Assembly: GCA_902797275.1 (NCBI GenBank)
Contig: CADBSI010000048.1
Span: 1 to 15,020 of the forward strand
DNA from: an uncultured Erysipelotrichaceae bacterium
GTDB taxonomy: Bacteria > Bacillota_I > Bacilli_A > RF39 > UBA660
Direction of reading: 5' to 3'
Length of the DNA stretch: 15,020 nt
A model generated the notes under the pieces. The model did no database searches, was not told where the DNA came from, and was given only the letters and a program-made list of their open reading frames with translations. The translations under genes and the position numbers were made by a program. Each line of letters starts with the position of its first letter. The first letter of the stretch is position 1. Positions 1 to 5,676 of this stretch are shown piece by piece.

Positions 1-32
1 ATAATTTTAAAAAATAAGCAAATAAAAAAGAA

Positions 33-578
33 TTAAAGTTCTTTTCTTTTATCATCAGTTTCTTTATCTTCGCTAATTTCTGTAATTCTATTATAACAAG
101 CAAAAAGCATACTATTTAAAACATGATCAGTCATTTTTAAACGACGATATTTGTTTTTATATTCTTCTAAGTCTTTTTTCATATCAATTAACTCATATTT
201 TAATTTTCTAGTTTCTTTTTTTAAATCTTGGTTATTTATTTCAACATCAATTAAAGAAGCAACTGGTAAAAGATATATAATTAATTCAAGTGTTTCTATA
301 ATAATTTTTTTAGTTATTAAACCATCTAAATTAAGTTTTTTATTTATTTTATCATTAGCATAGAAAGCTAAAACAAAAGTTAAAAAGCTAATTACTTTTT
401 GCAAACGATATTTAAATAATTTATCATTTATATTTTCTTTTTTTATCTTGATTTCTTCTTGAAAAGAACTTAAAAATTTTTCATATTCTGCTATCTCTAT
501 TGTATTTTTTTCTTTTTTATCATATAAACGGTTAAATAAATTTTTTAATTCTTCTACTTCATCATGTTCATTAATCAT
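33..578 (-). CDS. Two-TM coiled-coil protein, paralogue A
   Basis: Unrecognised 181-residue protein. Residues about 5-55 are charged and heptad-like (predicted coiled coil). Two hydrophobic segments follow, about 61-76 (VISFLTFVLAFYAN) and 92-112 (ending LLPVASLIDV), then a second charged coiled-coil stretch from about 113 to 150 and an acidic/basic tail. This suggests a small membrane hairpin with both coiled-coil ends on one face; that topology is inference. The ATG at 578 is preceded by GGAGAG six bases upstream, a good ribosome site. It lies 29 bases downstream of paralogue B, to which it is about two-thirds identical by hand alignment, so both probably share one transcript. Nothing points to an enzyme: no conserved catalytic motif is visible. 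It is real coding sequence, because the duplicate preserves the frame with only one single-codon indel. Function unknown. Confidence 0.8.
   Translation of the reverse strand: MINEHDEVEELKNLFNRLYDKKEKNTIEIAEYEKFLSSFQEEIKIKKENINDKLFKYRLQKVISFLTFVLAFYANDKINKKLNLDGLITKKIIIETLELIIYLLPVASLIDVEINNQDLKKETRKLKYELIDMKKDLEEYKNKYRRLKMTDHVLNSMLFACYNRITEISEDKETDDKRKEL
211..270. repeat. Duplicated block 1, copy in paralogue A
   Basis: These 60 bases match 789-848 in paralogue B with one difference, a synonymous change. They encode the LPVASLIDVEINNQDLKKETR segment at the end of the second hydrophobic stretch. Flanking parts of the two genes are much more diverged. Confidence 0.85.
354..418. repeat. Duplicated block 2, copy in paralogue A
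   Basis: These 65 bases match 935-999 with two differences. They encode the first hydrophobic segment and the KYR-QKV lead-in. The offset is 581 against 578 for block 1, reflecting one inserted codon in paralogue B between the blocks. Confidence 0.85.
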
Positions 579-607
579 AATTATCTCTCCAGTAATTTTT
601 TTAATAA

Positions 608-1159
608 TTATTTAAATTCAATTCTTTTATCATCATTTTCTTTATCTTCATTGATATCAGTAATTTTAGTATAACAAGTTAAAATCATATCATCTAAAAC
701 TTGATTAGCTATTTTTAAATGGCGATATTTAATTTTATGTCTTTTTAATTCATTTTTCATATCAGCTAACTCACTTTTTAATTCTCTTGTTTCTTTTTTT
801 AAATCTTGGTTATTTATTTCGACATCAATTAAAGAAGCAACTGGTAAAATATAAATAATTAACTCAATCGTTTCTATAACAAATTTTCTGGTTGCTTCCA
901 TAACACCTAAATTAAAATTTTTATTTATTTTATTATTAGCATAGAAAGCTAAAACAAATGTTAAAAAGCTAATTACTTTTTGAAAACGATATTTAAATAG
1001 TTTATCATCTATTTCATCTTTTTTGGTATTAATTTCATTTTGAAAGGAAGCTAATACTTTTTCATATTCAACCATTTCCTTTTTATTTTCTTTTTTTTGA
1101 TCATATAAACTAGCAAGTAATTTCTTTAAATCTTCAACCTCATCATATTCATAAATCAT
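608..1159 (-). CDS. Two-TM coiled-coil protein, paralogue B
   Basis: Unrecognised 183-residue protein with the same plan as paralogue A: N-terminal coiled coil, two hydrophobic segments (about 61-76 and 93-113), C-terminal coiled coil, charged tail. Two blocks are almost identical to paralogue A: DKLFKYR-QKVISFLTFVLAFYAN around 52-75, and the 21 residues starting LPVASLIDVEINNQ. An ATG at 1165 is also in frame, but the ribosome site AAGGGGG (1168-1174) is only 2 bases from it and 8 from the ATG at 1159. Only the 1159 start aligns with paralogue A (MI-E-DEVE), so 1159 is chosen. It is the first gene of the pair behind a strong sigma-A promoter that overlaps the 3' end of the methylase gene. 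Function unknown; structural, sensor or pore-like roles are all possible. Confidence 0.8.
   Translation of the reverse strand: MIYEYDEVEDLKKLLASLYDQKKENKKEMVEYEKVLASFQNEINTKKDEIDDKLFKYRFQKVISFLTFVLAFYANNKINKNFNLGVMEATRKFVIETIELIIYILPVASLIDVEINNQDLKKETRELKSELADMKNELKRHKIKYRHLKIANQVLDDMILTCYTKITDINEDKENDDKRIEFK
789..848. repeat. Duplicated block 1, copy in paralogue B
   Basis: Partner of 211-270, one mismatch in 60 bases, offset 578. Confidence 0.85.
935..999. repeat. Duplicated block 2, copy in paralogue B
   Basis: Partner of 354-418, two mismatches in 65 bases. Confidence 0.85.
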
Positions 1160-1183
1160 AATCATTTCCCCCTTGTGTTAGAT

Positions 1184-1212
1184 ATTTTAGCATAAATAAA
1201 CATTATTTTCAA
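1184..1212 (-). promoter_or_regulatory. Sigma-A promoter of the paralogue pair
   Basis: On the minus strand, TTGAAA (1207-1212) is followed after exactly 17 bases by TAAAAT (1184-1189), with a TGC extended -10 element directly upstream. The predicted start is near 1177, leaving a short leader that carries the AAGGGGG site. The -35 overlaps the TGA stop of the methylase gene (1209-1211). Confidence 0.65.
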
Positions 1213-2039
1213 TAATTAGTTATAATTACTTCAAAGACACTACCTCTTTTTTTAGCATTAGCATTTATATTTCTTTTAGCTTCTATTAAATGAATATGAT
1301 AACCTTTATATAAATCTTGAATTAAAGTTGTATTATAATTTGATAACATAACAAATACCCCTTTATCACTTAATTCTTTAAAGACAAAAGCTAATTCTCT
1401 TTGACTATCTTTATTAAAACCTGTTTCTGTGTAGTTAGTAAAAATAGCTGTATCTGAGTCATAGGGAGGATCAATATAAACAAAATCACCTTTTTTAGCC
1501 GTTTTTAAAGCTTCTTTATAATCAACATTTAATATTTTTATATCATTCATAGTTAAGTAATTACTAACTGTTATTAAGTTATTCCCATCATATGTGTTAA
1601 CCTTAGTTTTCTTACCATATGGAACATTAAATTCTCCTTTAGAGTTAACTCGGTATAAACCATTAAAACAGGCTTTATTTAAATAAATAGTTCGAGCTGC
1701 TCTTGTATAATCAGATAATTTATTATAAGTATTTTTATTTCGATCTTTATTTCTTATTTCATAATAAAATTCTTCACTATGATTAGCTTCATAATTATTT
1801 AAAACTCGACACATTTTTTTAAACTTTTCTTCATCACATAAAACTTTATAAGTATTCATAAGTTCTTTGTTTAAATCATTTATAACGGCATGCTTTGGAG
1901 CAAGTTCAAAAAGAAGAGCTCCTCCTCCAACAAATGGCTCATAATAAGTATTATATTCAACTGGAACATACTCTTTTAATTTATCTAATATTTGTCTTTT
2001 TCCTCCAGCCCATTTTACAAATGGCTTTCCTTTTATCAT
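1209..2039 (-). CDS. DNA adenine methylase, DpnM/Dam (D12) family
   Basis: N6-adenine DNA methyltransferase of 276 residues, the usual length for the family. It would transfer a methyl group from S-adenosylmethionine to adenine, most likely in GATC, the target of the best-known members; the target here is inference. Visible motifs in the alpha-class order are WAGGK at 10-14 with EPFVGGG at 34-40 (SAM binding), ACFNGLYRVN around 123-132, and the catalytic DPPY at 190-193 followed by FTNYTETGF. The ATG at 2039 has AGGAG 8-9 bases upstream. No restriction endonuclease is seen beside it: the next genes downstream are the coiled-coil pair and upstream is a transglutaminase-like gene. It could be a solitary regulatory or protective methylase, or the remnant of a restriction system. 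The stop is TGA. Its own promoter lies in the 54-base gap upstream. Confidence 0.9.
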   Translation of the reverse strand: MIKGKPFVKWAGGKRQILDKLKEYVPVEYNTYYEPFVGGGALLFELAPKHAVINDLNKELMNTYKVLCDEEKFKKMCRVLNNYEANHSEEFYYEIRNKDRNKNTYNKLSDYTRAARTIYLNKACFNGLYRVNSKGEFNVPYGKKTKVNTYDGNNLITVSNYLTMNDIKILNVDYKEALKTAKKGDFVYIDPPYDSDTAIFTNYTETGFNKDSQRELAFVFKELSDKGVFVMLSNYNTTLIQDLYKGYHIHLIEAKRNINANAKKRGSVFEVIITNY

Positions 2040-2059
2040 TTAAATCACTCCTGTTATCA

Positions 2060-2068
2060 ATTATATCA
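2060..2068 (-). promoter_or_regulatory. Extended -10 promoter for the methylase
   Basis: Minus strand reads TGATATAAT, a perfect TGnTATAAT extended -10, with no good -35. The predicted start near 2053 leaves about 14 bases before the ATG at 2039, enough for the AGGAG site. Confidence 0.45.
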
Positions 2069-2093
2069 TATTAATTTAAGTTTTTTTATAAGT

Positions 2094-3059
2094 TTACATC
2101 CTAGTTATTTCATGATCTAATAAAATTTTATCTTCACTTACCATAAAGTAATTAAACCATTCTAAACTATTAGGAGCAACATCTTGATTATCAGACCAAG
2201 TAATATCTACATGATAATATTCATCATTTAATTTAACTAAATTCCACATATGACTAGTTCCATTACTTGTTCCATCTACTAAATCACACCAAAGATTAGC
2301 TTTTTTACATAAATATTTAAAAGCTTTAGCATAACCTTCACAAATAGATGTTTTACTAGAAATTGCTCCATAAATATTAATAGTTTGATTACCATTTTTA
2401 AAATCATTATCATAAGTTGTTCTTAAAGATATATATGTTGCTAGATAACGATATTTATCATAAGTATTTAAATTACCTGGCATTGAAGAAATAATTAAAT
2501 TTATTTCCTCATTAAAAATTTTAATTTCTTCTTTTAATTTTACAATATCAGCTTTTTCTAAAGAAATATCACCTGGCATATAATAAACTGCTTCTAAAGC
2601 TGTTGTTGTATCCTCGTCTACTACTTCGTTTAAATAAAAATAAATCTCAACTTCTGGATGATCAAGTTTTAAAGCCCCATAAGATATTAAAACATCATCT
2701 AAAGTATCATACCCTACTTTACTTGCTTCATATTTAAAATATTTGAAATCCAAAACATTCATAAGCATAGAGTCATATATCACTTTTTGATCCTTAGTTA
2801 ATTTAGAATACTCCAACTCTTCTTCATATGCATATTCCTGATAATCAGTTGTATCTACTTCTTTAAAATATTCAAGAGTTGAATTGATAGTATCCATAAC
2901 TCTTTCTTTAGCTTGATTTTCAATATATCTTTTTTCTTTTTCTACTACATCTTGTTCTTTTCGAGAATTAATTAATAAAGTTTGGCACAAAAGATAAGTA
3001 CCTAATAAACTTAAAACAACAAGAATAATAATTAAATATTTTTTAGTTTTTTTATTCAT
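2094..3059 (-). CDS. Membrane-anchored transglutaminase-like protein
   Basis: A 321-residue protein with an N-terminal KK-rich stretch and one hydrophobic anchor at about 8-24, then a coiled linker and a C-terminal transglutaminase-like (papain-fold) domain. The catalytic triad can be read directly: Cys240 in SICEGYAKAF, His270 in SHMWN and Asp285 in YYHVDITW. The enzyme should face the outside; likely activities are peptide or isopeptide cleavage or cross-linking of surface proteins, but the substrate is unknown. A Cys at residue 25 follows the anchor, but YLLC is a poor lipobox. An upstream in-frame TTG at 3104 would add 15 residues but has no ribosome site, whereas the ATG at 3059 has GGGTGAG at 3063-3069, so 3059 is chosen. 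The gene runs alone between fic and the methylase. Confidence 0.8.
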   Translation of the reverse strand: MNKKTKKYLIIILVVLSLLGTYLLCQTLLINSRKEQDVVEKEKRYIENQAKERVMDTINSTLEYFKEVDTTDYQEYAYEEELEYSKLTKDQKVIYDSMLMNVLDFKYFKYEASKVGYDTLDDVLISYGALKLDHPEVEIYFYLNEVVDEDTTTALEAVYYMPGDISLEKADIVKLKEEIKIFNEEINLIISSMPGNLNTYDKYRYLATYISLRTTYDNDFKNGNQTINIYGAISSKTSICEGYAKAFKYLCKKANLWCDLVDGTSNGTSHMWNLVKLNDEYYHVDITWSDNQDVAPNSLEWFNYFMVSEDKILLDHEITRM

Positions 3060-3062
3060 AAA

Positions 3063-3069
3063 CTCACCC
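3063..3069 (-). promoter_or_regulatory. GGGTGAG ribosome site fixing the 3059 start
   Basis: Minus strand GGGTGAG three bases before the ATG at 3059. GGTGA pairs with the UCACC part of the 16S tail, so the short spacing is equivalent to normal spacing for AGGAGG. It favours this ATG over the upstream TTG at 3104. Confidence 0.6.
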
Positions 3070-3172
3070 AATAAAAGAATAACATATCTTTTTAAATTAA
3101 ACAATTAAAAATGCTAAGATATTAAATTTTATGTTTTTTTTCTATTTTTTTAACAAATCTTAAAAAAGCAGA

Positions 3173-3178
3173 ATTATA
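3173..3178 (-). promoter_or_regulatory. Candidate -10 for the transglutaminase gene
   Basis: Minus strand TATAAT in the fic-transglutaminase gap, about 110 bases upstream of the ATG. No convincing -35 is seen; the expected position (about 3196-3201) falls inside the dyad at 3193-3223, which could therefore be an operator. Confidence 0.3.
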
Positions 3179-3192
3179 ATAACGATTTTTCC

Positions 3193-3223
3193 TACAAAAT
3201 CGGAATTCAATTCCGAAAATGTA
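3193..3223. repeat. 31-bp dyad, possible operator
   Basis: Arms TCGGAATT and AATTCCGA (3200-3207, 3209-3216) around a single C, flanked by a symmetric AAA/AAA bulge and TACA/TGTA outer arms. It overlaps a second hairpin, CGATTTT at 3183-3189 pairing with AAAATCG at 3196-3202. It has no T-tract directly after either arm, so a terminator is unlikely. It lies where the -35 of the transglutaminase promoter would be. Confidence 0.55.
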
Positions 3224-3248
3224 TAACTTTAAAAATAAATAAAGCATT

Positions 3249-3279
3249 AAAAAAAGATAATTAAATTATCTAATTATCT
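3249..3279 (-). terminator. Terminator of the fic gene
   Basis: Minus strand stem AGATAATTA/TAATTATCT (3271-3279 and 3255-3263) with a 7-base loop, followed by seven T. The fic stop codon (TAG, 3270-3272) lies within the hairpin. Confidence 0.75.
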
Positions 3280-4022
3280 TCTTCAAGTTCAAAGTTTAAT
3301 AATTCTTTACACATTTTTTCATATAAATCTTGTTCATGTTTTATAGTATCAATTAAAAACATTTTATCATTTTTATATTCTCTTAATTCTCTTAAATAAT
3401 AAGGTTTATCATCATCTAAAACAATAAATGGCATAATATTATTTTTTAGGCACTCTTTAAACATTATAATTCTACCAACTCTTCCATTGCCGTCCCCAAA
3501 TGGATGAATACGTTCAAATCTTACATGAAAATCAATTATATCTTCTAAGGTTATATTAGTTTTTAAATTATAATCATTTAATAATTCTTCTATTTCTTCA
3601 TTAACCTTGTTTGGTGGTGTAGTATTAATAACATTAACAACTCCTATAATATTAGGAACAACTTTAAAGCCACCTACATTATACCTTGGATTTTCTTCAT
3701 CACTTGTATTTCTTTTTAAAATTTTATTCATTTCAATAATCATATCTTTATTTAAAACTACATCAACATTATCTAGAATATAATCAAATAATTTAAAATG
3801 ATTTTTAGCTTCAATTAAATCATCTAATTTTATTAAATCTTCACTTTTAGGAATAAAGGAAGAAGTATCAAATATTGCTTCAGTTTGTTCATTAGTTAAT
3901 TTACTGCCTTCTATTTTATTTGAATTATATGAAAAATTTACTTGTGAATAATGATATATATTACCTTTAAATTTTGATTGTTTTTGTTTAATTAATTCAT
4001 TTTTAATTTTATTTATATTCAT
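3270..4022 (-). CDS. Fic-domain AMP-transferase, class II
   Basis: Fic (filamentation induced by cAMP) family protein of 250 residues. The core motif HPFGDGNGRVGR at 173-184 matches the consensus HxFx(D/E)GNGRxxR, so the catalytic His173 and the phosphate-binding loop are intact. The family usually transfers AMP from ATP to a Ser, Thr or Tyr hydroxyl of a target protein. An N-terminal SNKIEG at 34-39 fits the inhibitory motif (S/T)xxxE(G/N), which places it in the self-inhibited class II, where Glu38 would block productive ATP binding. No separate antitoxin gene is needed or seen. The ATG at 4022 has a weak GTGAG site five bases upstream. It is a single-gene unit with its own promoter, a striking inverted repeat over that promoter, and a terminator. 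The target protein cannot be deduced. Confidence 0.92.
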   Translation of the reverse strand: MNINKIKNELIKQKQSKFKGNIYHYSQVNFSYNSNKIEGSKLTNEQTEAIFDTSSFIPKSEDLIKLDDLIEAKNHFKLFDYILDNVDVVLNKDMIIEMNKILKRNTSDEENPRYNVGGFKVVPNIIGVVNVINTTPPNKVNEEIEELLNDYNLKTNITLEDIIDFHVRFERIHPFGDGNGRVGRIIMFKECLKNNIMPFIVLDDDKPYYLRELREYKNDKMFLIDTIKHEQDLYEKMCKELLNFELEEDN

Positions 4023-4030
4023 ATTAACTC

Positions 4031-4080
4031 ACTTTCTAATAACTTTATATTTATATTATAGCAAATTATTATTAGAAAGT
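4031..4080. promoter_or_regulatory. 12-bp perfect inverted repeat over the fic promoter
   Basis: ACTTTCTAATAA at 4031-4042 is the exact reverse complement of TTATTAGAAAGT at 4069-4080, with 26 bases between. The upstream arm touches the -35 and the downstream arm touches the ribosome site, so the pair brackets the -10 and start site. Only the downstream arm would be in the transcript, so an RNA hairpin is unlikely and a two-site DNA operator is the better reading. Confidence 0.6.
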
Positions 4081-4083
4081 CAT
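4055..4083 (-). promoter_or_regulatory. Sigma-A promoter of fic
   Basis: Minus strand ATGACT (4078-4083), 17 bases, then TATAAT (4055-4060) with a TGC extended -10. The predicted start is near 4048. Confidence 0.65.
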
Positions 4084-4107
4084 TACCAAAAATTAATAAT
4101 AATGTAG

Positions 4108-4131
4108 AAAAAAAGATAACCGAAGTTATCT
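4108..4131 (-). terminator. Terminator of the cotD-like gene, UUCG loop
   Basis: Minus strand AGATAAC-TTCG-GTTATCT followed by seven T. The C(UUCG)G tetraloop is an unusually stable RNA loop. It lies five bases after the coat gene stop. Confidence 0.85.
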
Positions 4132-4136
4132 AATAT

Positions 4137-4460
4137 TTAAAATCCACAGCAAGATCCTTGATTAACATTACTTACTACGTTTTCTTCACAGCAAGAATAT
4201 TCAGGTCTATAAGTGTGTTTATAAACATGATGATTAATTATTCTTGTTCTAATTGGGCAAACATGTGGCACTTCATGCATAATAGTTCTATGAACACATC
4301 TTTCTTGCATTGGTTCAACAAGTGGACTTTGCATACTTGCCATTTGTTGATTGTTTTGCATATTGTTATTAACATCAATATCAATATTGTTAGTCATGTT
4401 ATCAGCAAAAAAGTTATTATTTATATCATTGTCTCTATCATAACATCTATCTTGAAACAT
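4137..4460 (-). CDS. cotD: CotD-like spore coat protein
   Basis: A 107-residue protein that resembles the CotD family of inner spore coat proteins. After an Asn-rich low-complexity N terminus (about 11-38) comes PLVEP followed by VPHVCPIRTRIINHH and YKHTYRP (64-86). These match the CotD pattern of VPH-x-x-P-x-x-T with a following NH and H-x-Y-x-P. Seven Cys, including CC pairs at 90-91 and 104-105, and a cluster of His suit a cross-linked coat component; B. subtilis CotD also ends in a CC motif. It should be made in the mother cell during sporulation and deposited on the forespore. The ATG at 4460 has a perfect AGGAGG at 4468-4473. It is a single-gene unit with its own terminator, divergent from a glycosyltransferase gene. 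The assignment rests on remembered family motifs, not a search. Confidence 0.75.
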   Translation of the reverse strand: MFQDRCYDRDNDINNNFFADNMTNNIDIDVNNNMQNNQQMASMQSPLVEPMQERCVHRTIMHEVPHVCPIRTRIINHHVYKHTYRPEYSCCEENVVSNVNQGSCCGF

Positions 4461-4480
4461 AATAAATCCTCCTATCTATC

Positions 4481-4510
4481 TTATCGTATGTAGAATACTA
4501 TTTTTAATAA
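4481..4510 (-). promoter_or_regulatory. Sporulation (sigma-E/sigma-K type) promoter of the coat gene
   Basis: Minus strand CATACGATAA at 4481-4490 fits the sigma-K -10 CATAnnnTA exactly and the sigma-E -10 (CATACAnT) closely. An ATTTATT 15 bases upstream is a fair sigma-E -35. The predicted start near 4474 leaves a very short leader with the AGGAGG site. A normal TATAAT is not present in this position. Confidence 0.55.
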
Positions 4511-4561
4511 ATTACATTTACCTATTTTAAACATTTTCAGTCTAATTTAATTTTAAATTAA

Positions 4562-4567
4562 TATACT
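4562..4567 (+). promoter_or_regulatory. Candidate -10 for the glycosyltransferase gene
   Basis: TATACT ends 14 bases before the ATG; no matching -35 is visible. A 7-bp dyad, TAATTTA (4543-4549) and TAAATTA (4554-4560), sits just upstream. The promoter may belong to an alternative sigma factor or depend on an activator. Confidence 0.3.
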
Positions 4568-4581
4568 TAACTGGTGATTAA

Positions 4582-5655
4582 ATGAAAATAGTTGTTTATG
4601 CTATTTGTAAAAATGAAAGTAAATTTATTAAACGTTGGTATGAGTCTATGAAAGAAGCAGATAGTATTTATGTACTAGACACGGGTTCTACCGATGAAAG
4701 TGTTAGTATTTTAAAAAGTTTAGGAGTTATTGTAAAAGAACATAAGTTTACTTCTTTTAGATTTGATGAAGCTAGAAATATGGCTCTTTCAATGACTCCA
4801 GATGATGCTTTATGTGTTTCTACAGATTTAGATGAAGTGTTCCTACCTGGTTGGAGAAAATTATTAGAAGATAACTATAACGGAGAAACCCGAATTGGCT
4901 ATACCTATAATTGGAGTTTAGAAAACGAGAAACCTAAAGTAAGTTTTATTCTAGATAATATTCATACTAAAAAAGATTATAAATGGTATCATCCAGTTCA
5001 TGAAGTTTTAGTTAATATTAATCAAAATGAAACAAGAAAGAATATTCTAGATATTACTCTAAATCATTACTCTGATGTTAAAAAAAGCAGGTCTTCCTAT
5101 TTACCTCTTCTTGAATTATCCGTTAAAGAAGATCCAGAAGATGATAGAAACATGCACTACTTAGGAAGAGAATATATGTATTATAAACGTTATAATGAAG
5201 CAATTGATACTTTACTTAAACATTTAAAATTAAAAAGAGCTACTTGGAAAGATGAAAGATGTGCTTCTATGCGTTTTATTGCTAGATGCTATAAAGGCTT
5301 AAAAAGATATGATGAAGCTATTCTTTGGTATGAAAAAGCTATTTTAGAAGCTCCTCATTTAAGAGATCCCTATGTAGAACTTGCCCTTTTATACTATGAA
5401 CTAGAAAAATATGATGAAATAATTAAATATATAAAAATAGCCCTTAATATTAAAACTCATCAAAAAACTTATATAAATGAAGTATTTTCATGGAACGAAA
5501 CTCCTTATGATATATTATCACTAGCTCTTTACTATAAAGGTTTATTACCGGAAGCAATTTATTATTTAGATCTGGCTCTTGATATTAACCCTGATAATGA
5601 AAGACTTAAAAATAATAAAAAAATAATAAACGAAATATTAAATAAAGGAATGTAA
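4582..5655 (+). CDS. Family 2 glycosyltransferase with TPR repeats
   Basis: A 357-residue protein with an N-terminal GT-A glycosyltransferase domain (about 1-170) and C-terminal tetratricopeptide helices (about 189-345). The start MKIVVYAICKNESKFI, the D33-TGSTD nucleotide-sugar loop, the metal-binding DLDE at 82-85 and WYHPVHEVL at 135-143 are typical of the GT2 branch that includes the SunS/ThuS peptide S-glycosyltransferases. TPR-like repeats are seen at about 229-262, 263-296 and 310-343, the last ending ALDINPDN. No signal or membrane segment is visible, so it should be cytosolic, modifying a protein or lipid acceptor held by the TPR part. The acceptor is unknown. GGTGA at 4573-4577 lies four bases before the ATG. 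It is divergent from the coat gene, which allows but does not prove a role in coat glycosylation. Confidence 0.85.
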   Translation: MKIVVYAICKNESKFIKRWYESMKEADSIYVLDTGSTDESVSILKSLGVIVKEHKFTSFRFDEARNMALSMTPDDALCVSTDLDEVFLPGWRKLLEDNYNGETRIGYTYNWSLENEKPKVSFILDNIHTKKDYKWYHPVHEVLVNINQNETRKNILDITLNHYSDVKKSRSSYLPLLELSVKEDPEDDRNMHYLGREYMYYKRYNEAIDTLLKHLKLKRATWKDERCASMRFIARCYKGLKRYDEAILWYEKAILEAPHLRDPYVELALLYYELEKYDEIIKYIKIALNIKTHQKTYINEVFSWNETPYDILSLALYYKGLLPEAIYYLDLALDINPDNERLKNNKKIINEILNKGM

Positions 5656-5676
5656 ACGCACTCCTTTATTCTTTTT
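5641..5676. terminator. Shared terminator of converging genes
   Basis: AATAAAGGA (5641-5649) pairs with TCCTTTATT (5662-5670), followed on the plus strand by CTTTTT. On the minus strand it is followed by TTTAATATTT. The stop of the glycosyltransferase gene (5653-5655) is in the loop and the fhs stop (5675-5677) abuts it, so one hairpin probably serves both. Confidence 0.75.

Noticed and set aside
608..1159. Restriction endonuclease partner for the methylase
   Set aside because: Both neighbouring proteins are coiled-coil membrane proteins with no nuclease motif, and they are paralogues of each other.
1209..1211. Mycoplasma-type code with TGA as tryptophan
   Set aside because: TGA closes both the methylase and DUF2130 genes at the family's expected end, and the Trp codons checked are TGG.
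2985..2987. Lipoprotein signal in the transglutaminase-like protein
   Set aside because: The residues before Cys25 (YLL) do not fit the lipobox, so a plain membrane anchor is more likely.
3145..3167. A/T-only inverted repeat as a terminator
   Set aside because: It pairs only runs of A and T, which arise by chance in such AT-rich gaps; no GC pair stabilises it.
4158..4493. Open frame on the plus strand across the cotD-like gene
   Set aside because: It is antisense to a gene with a perfect AGGAGG site, its own promoter and terminator and recognisable family motifs; no ribosome site precedes the plus frame.
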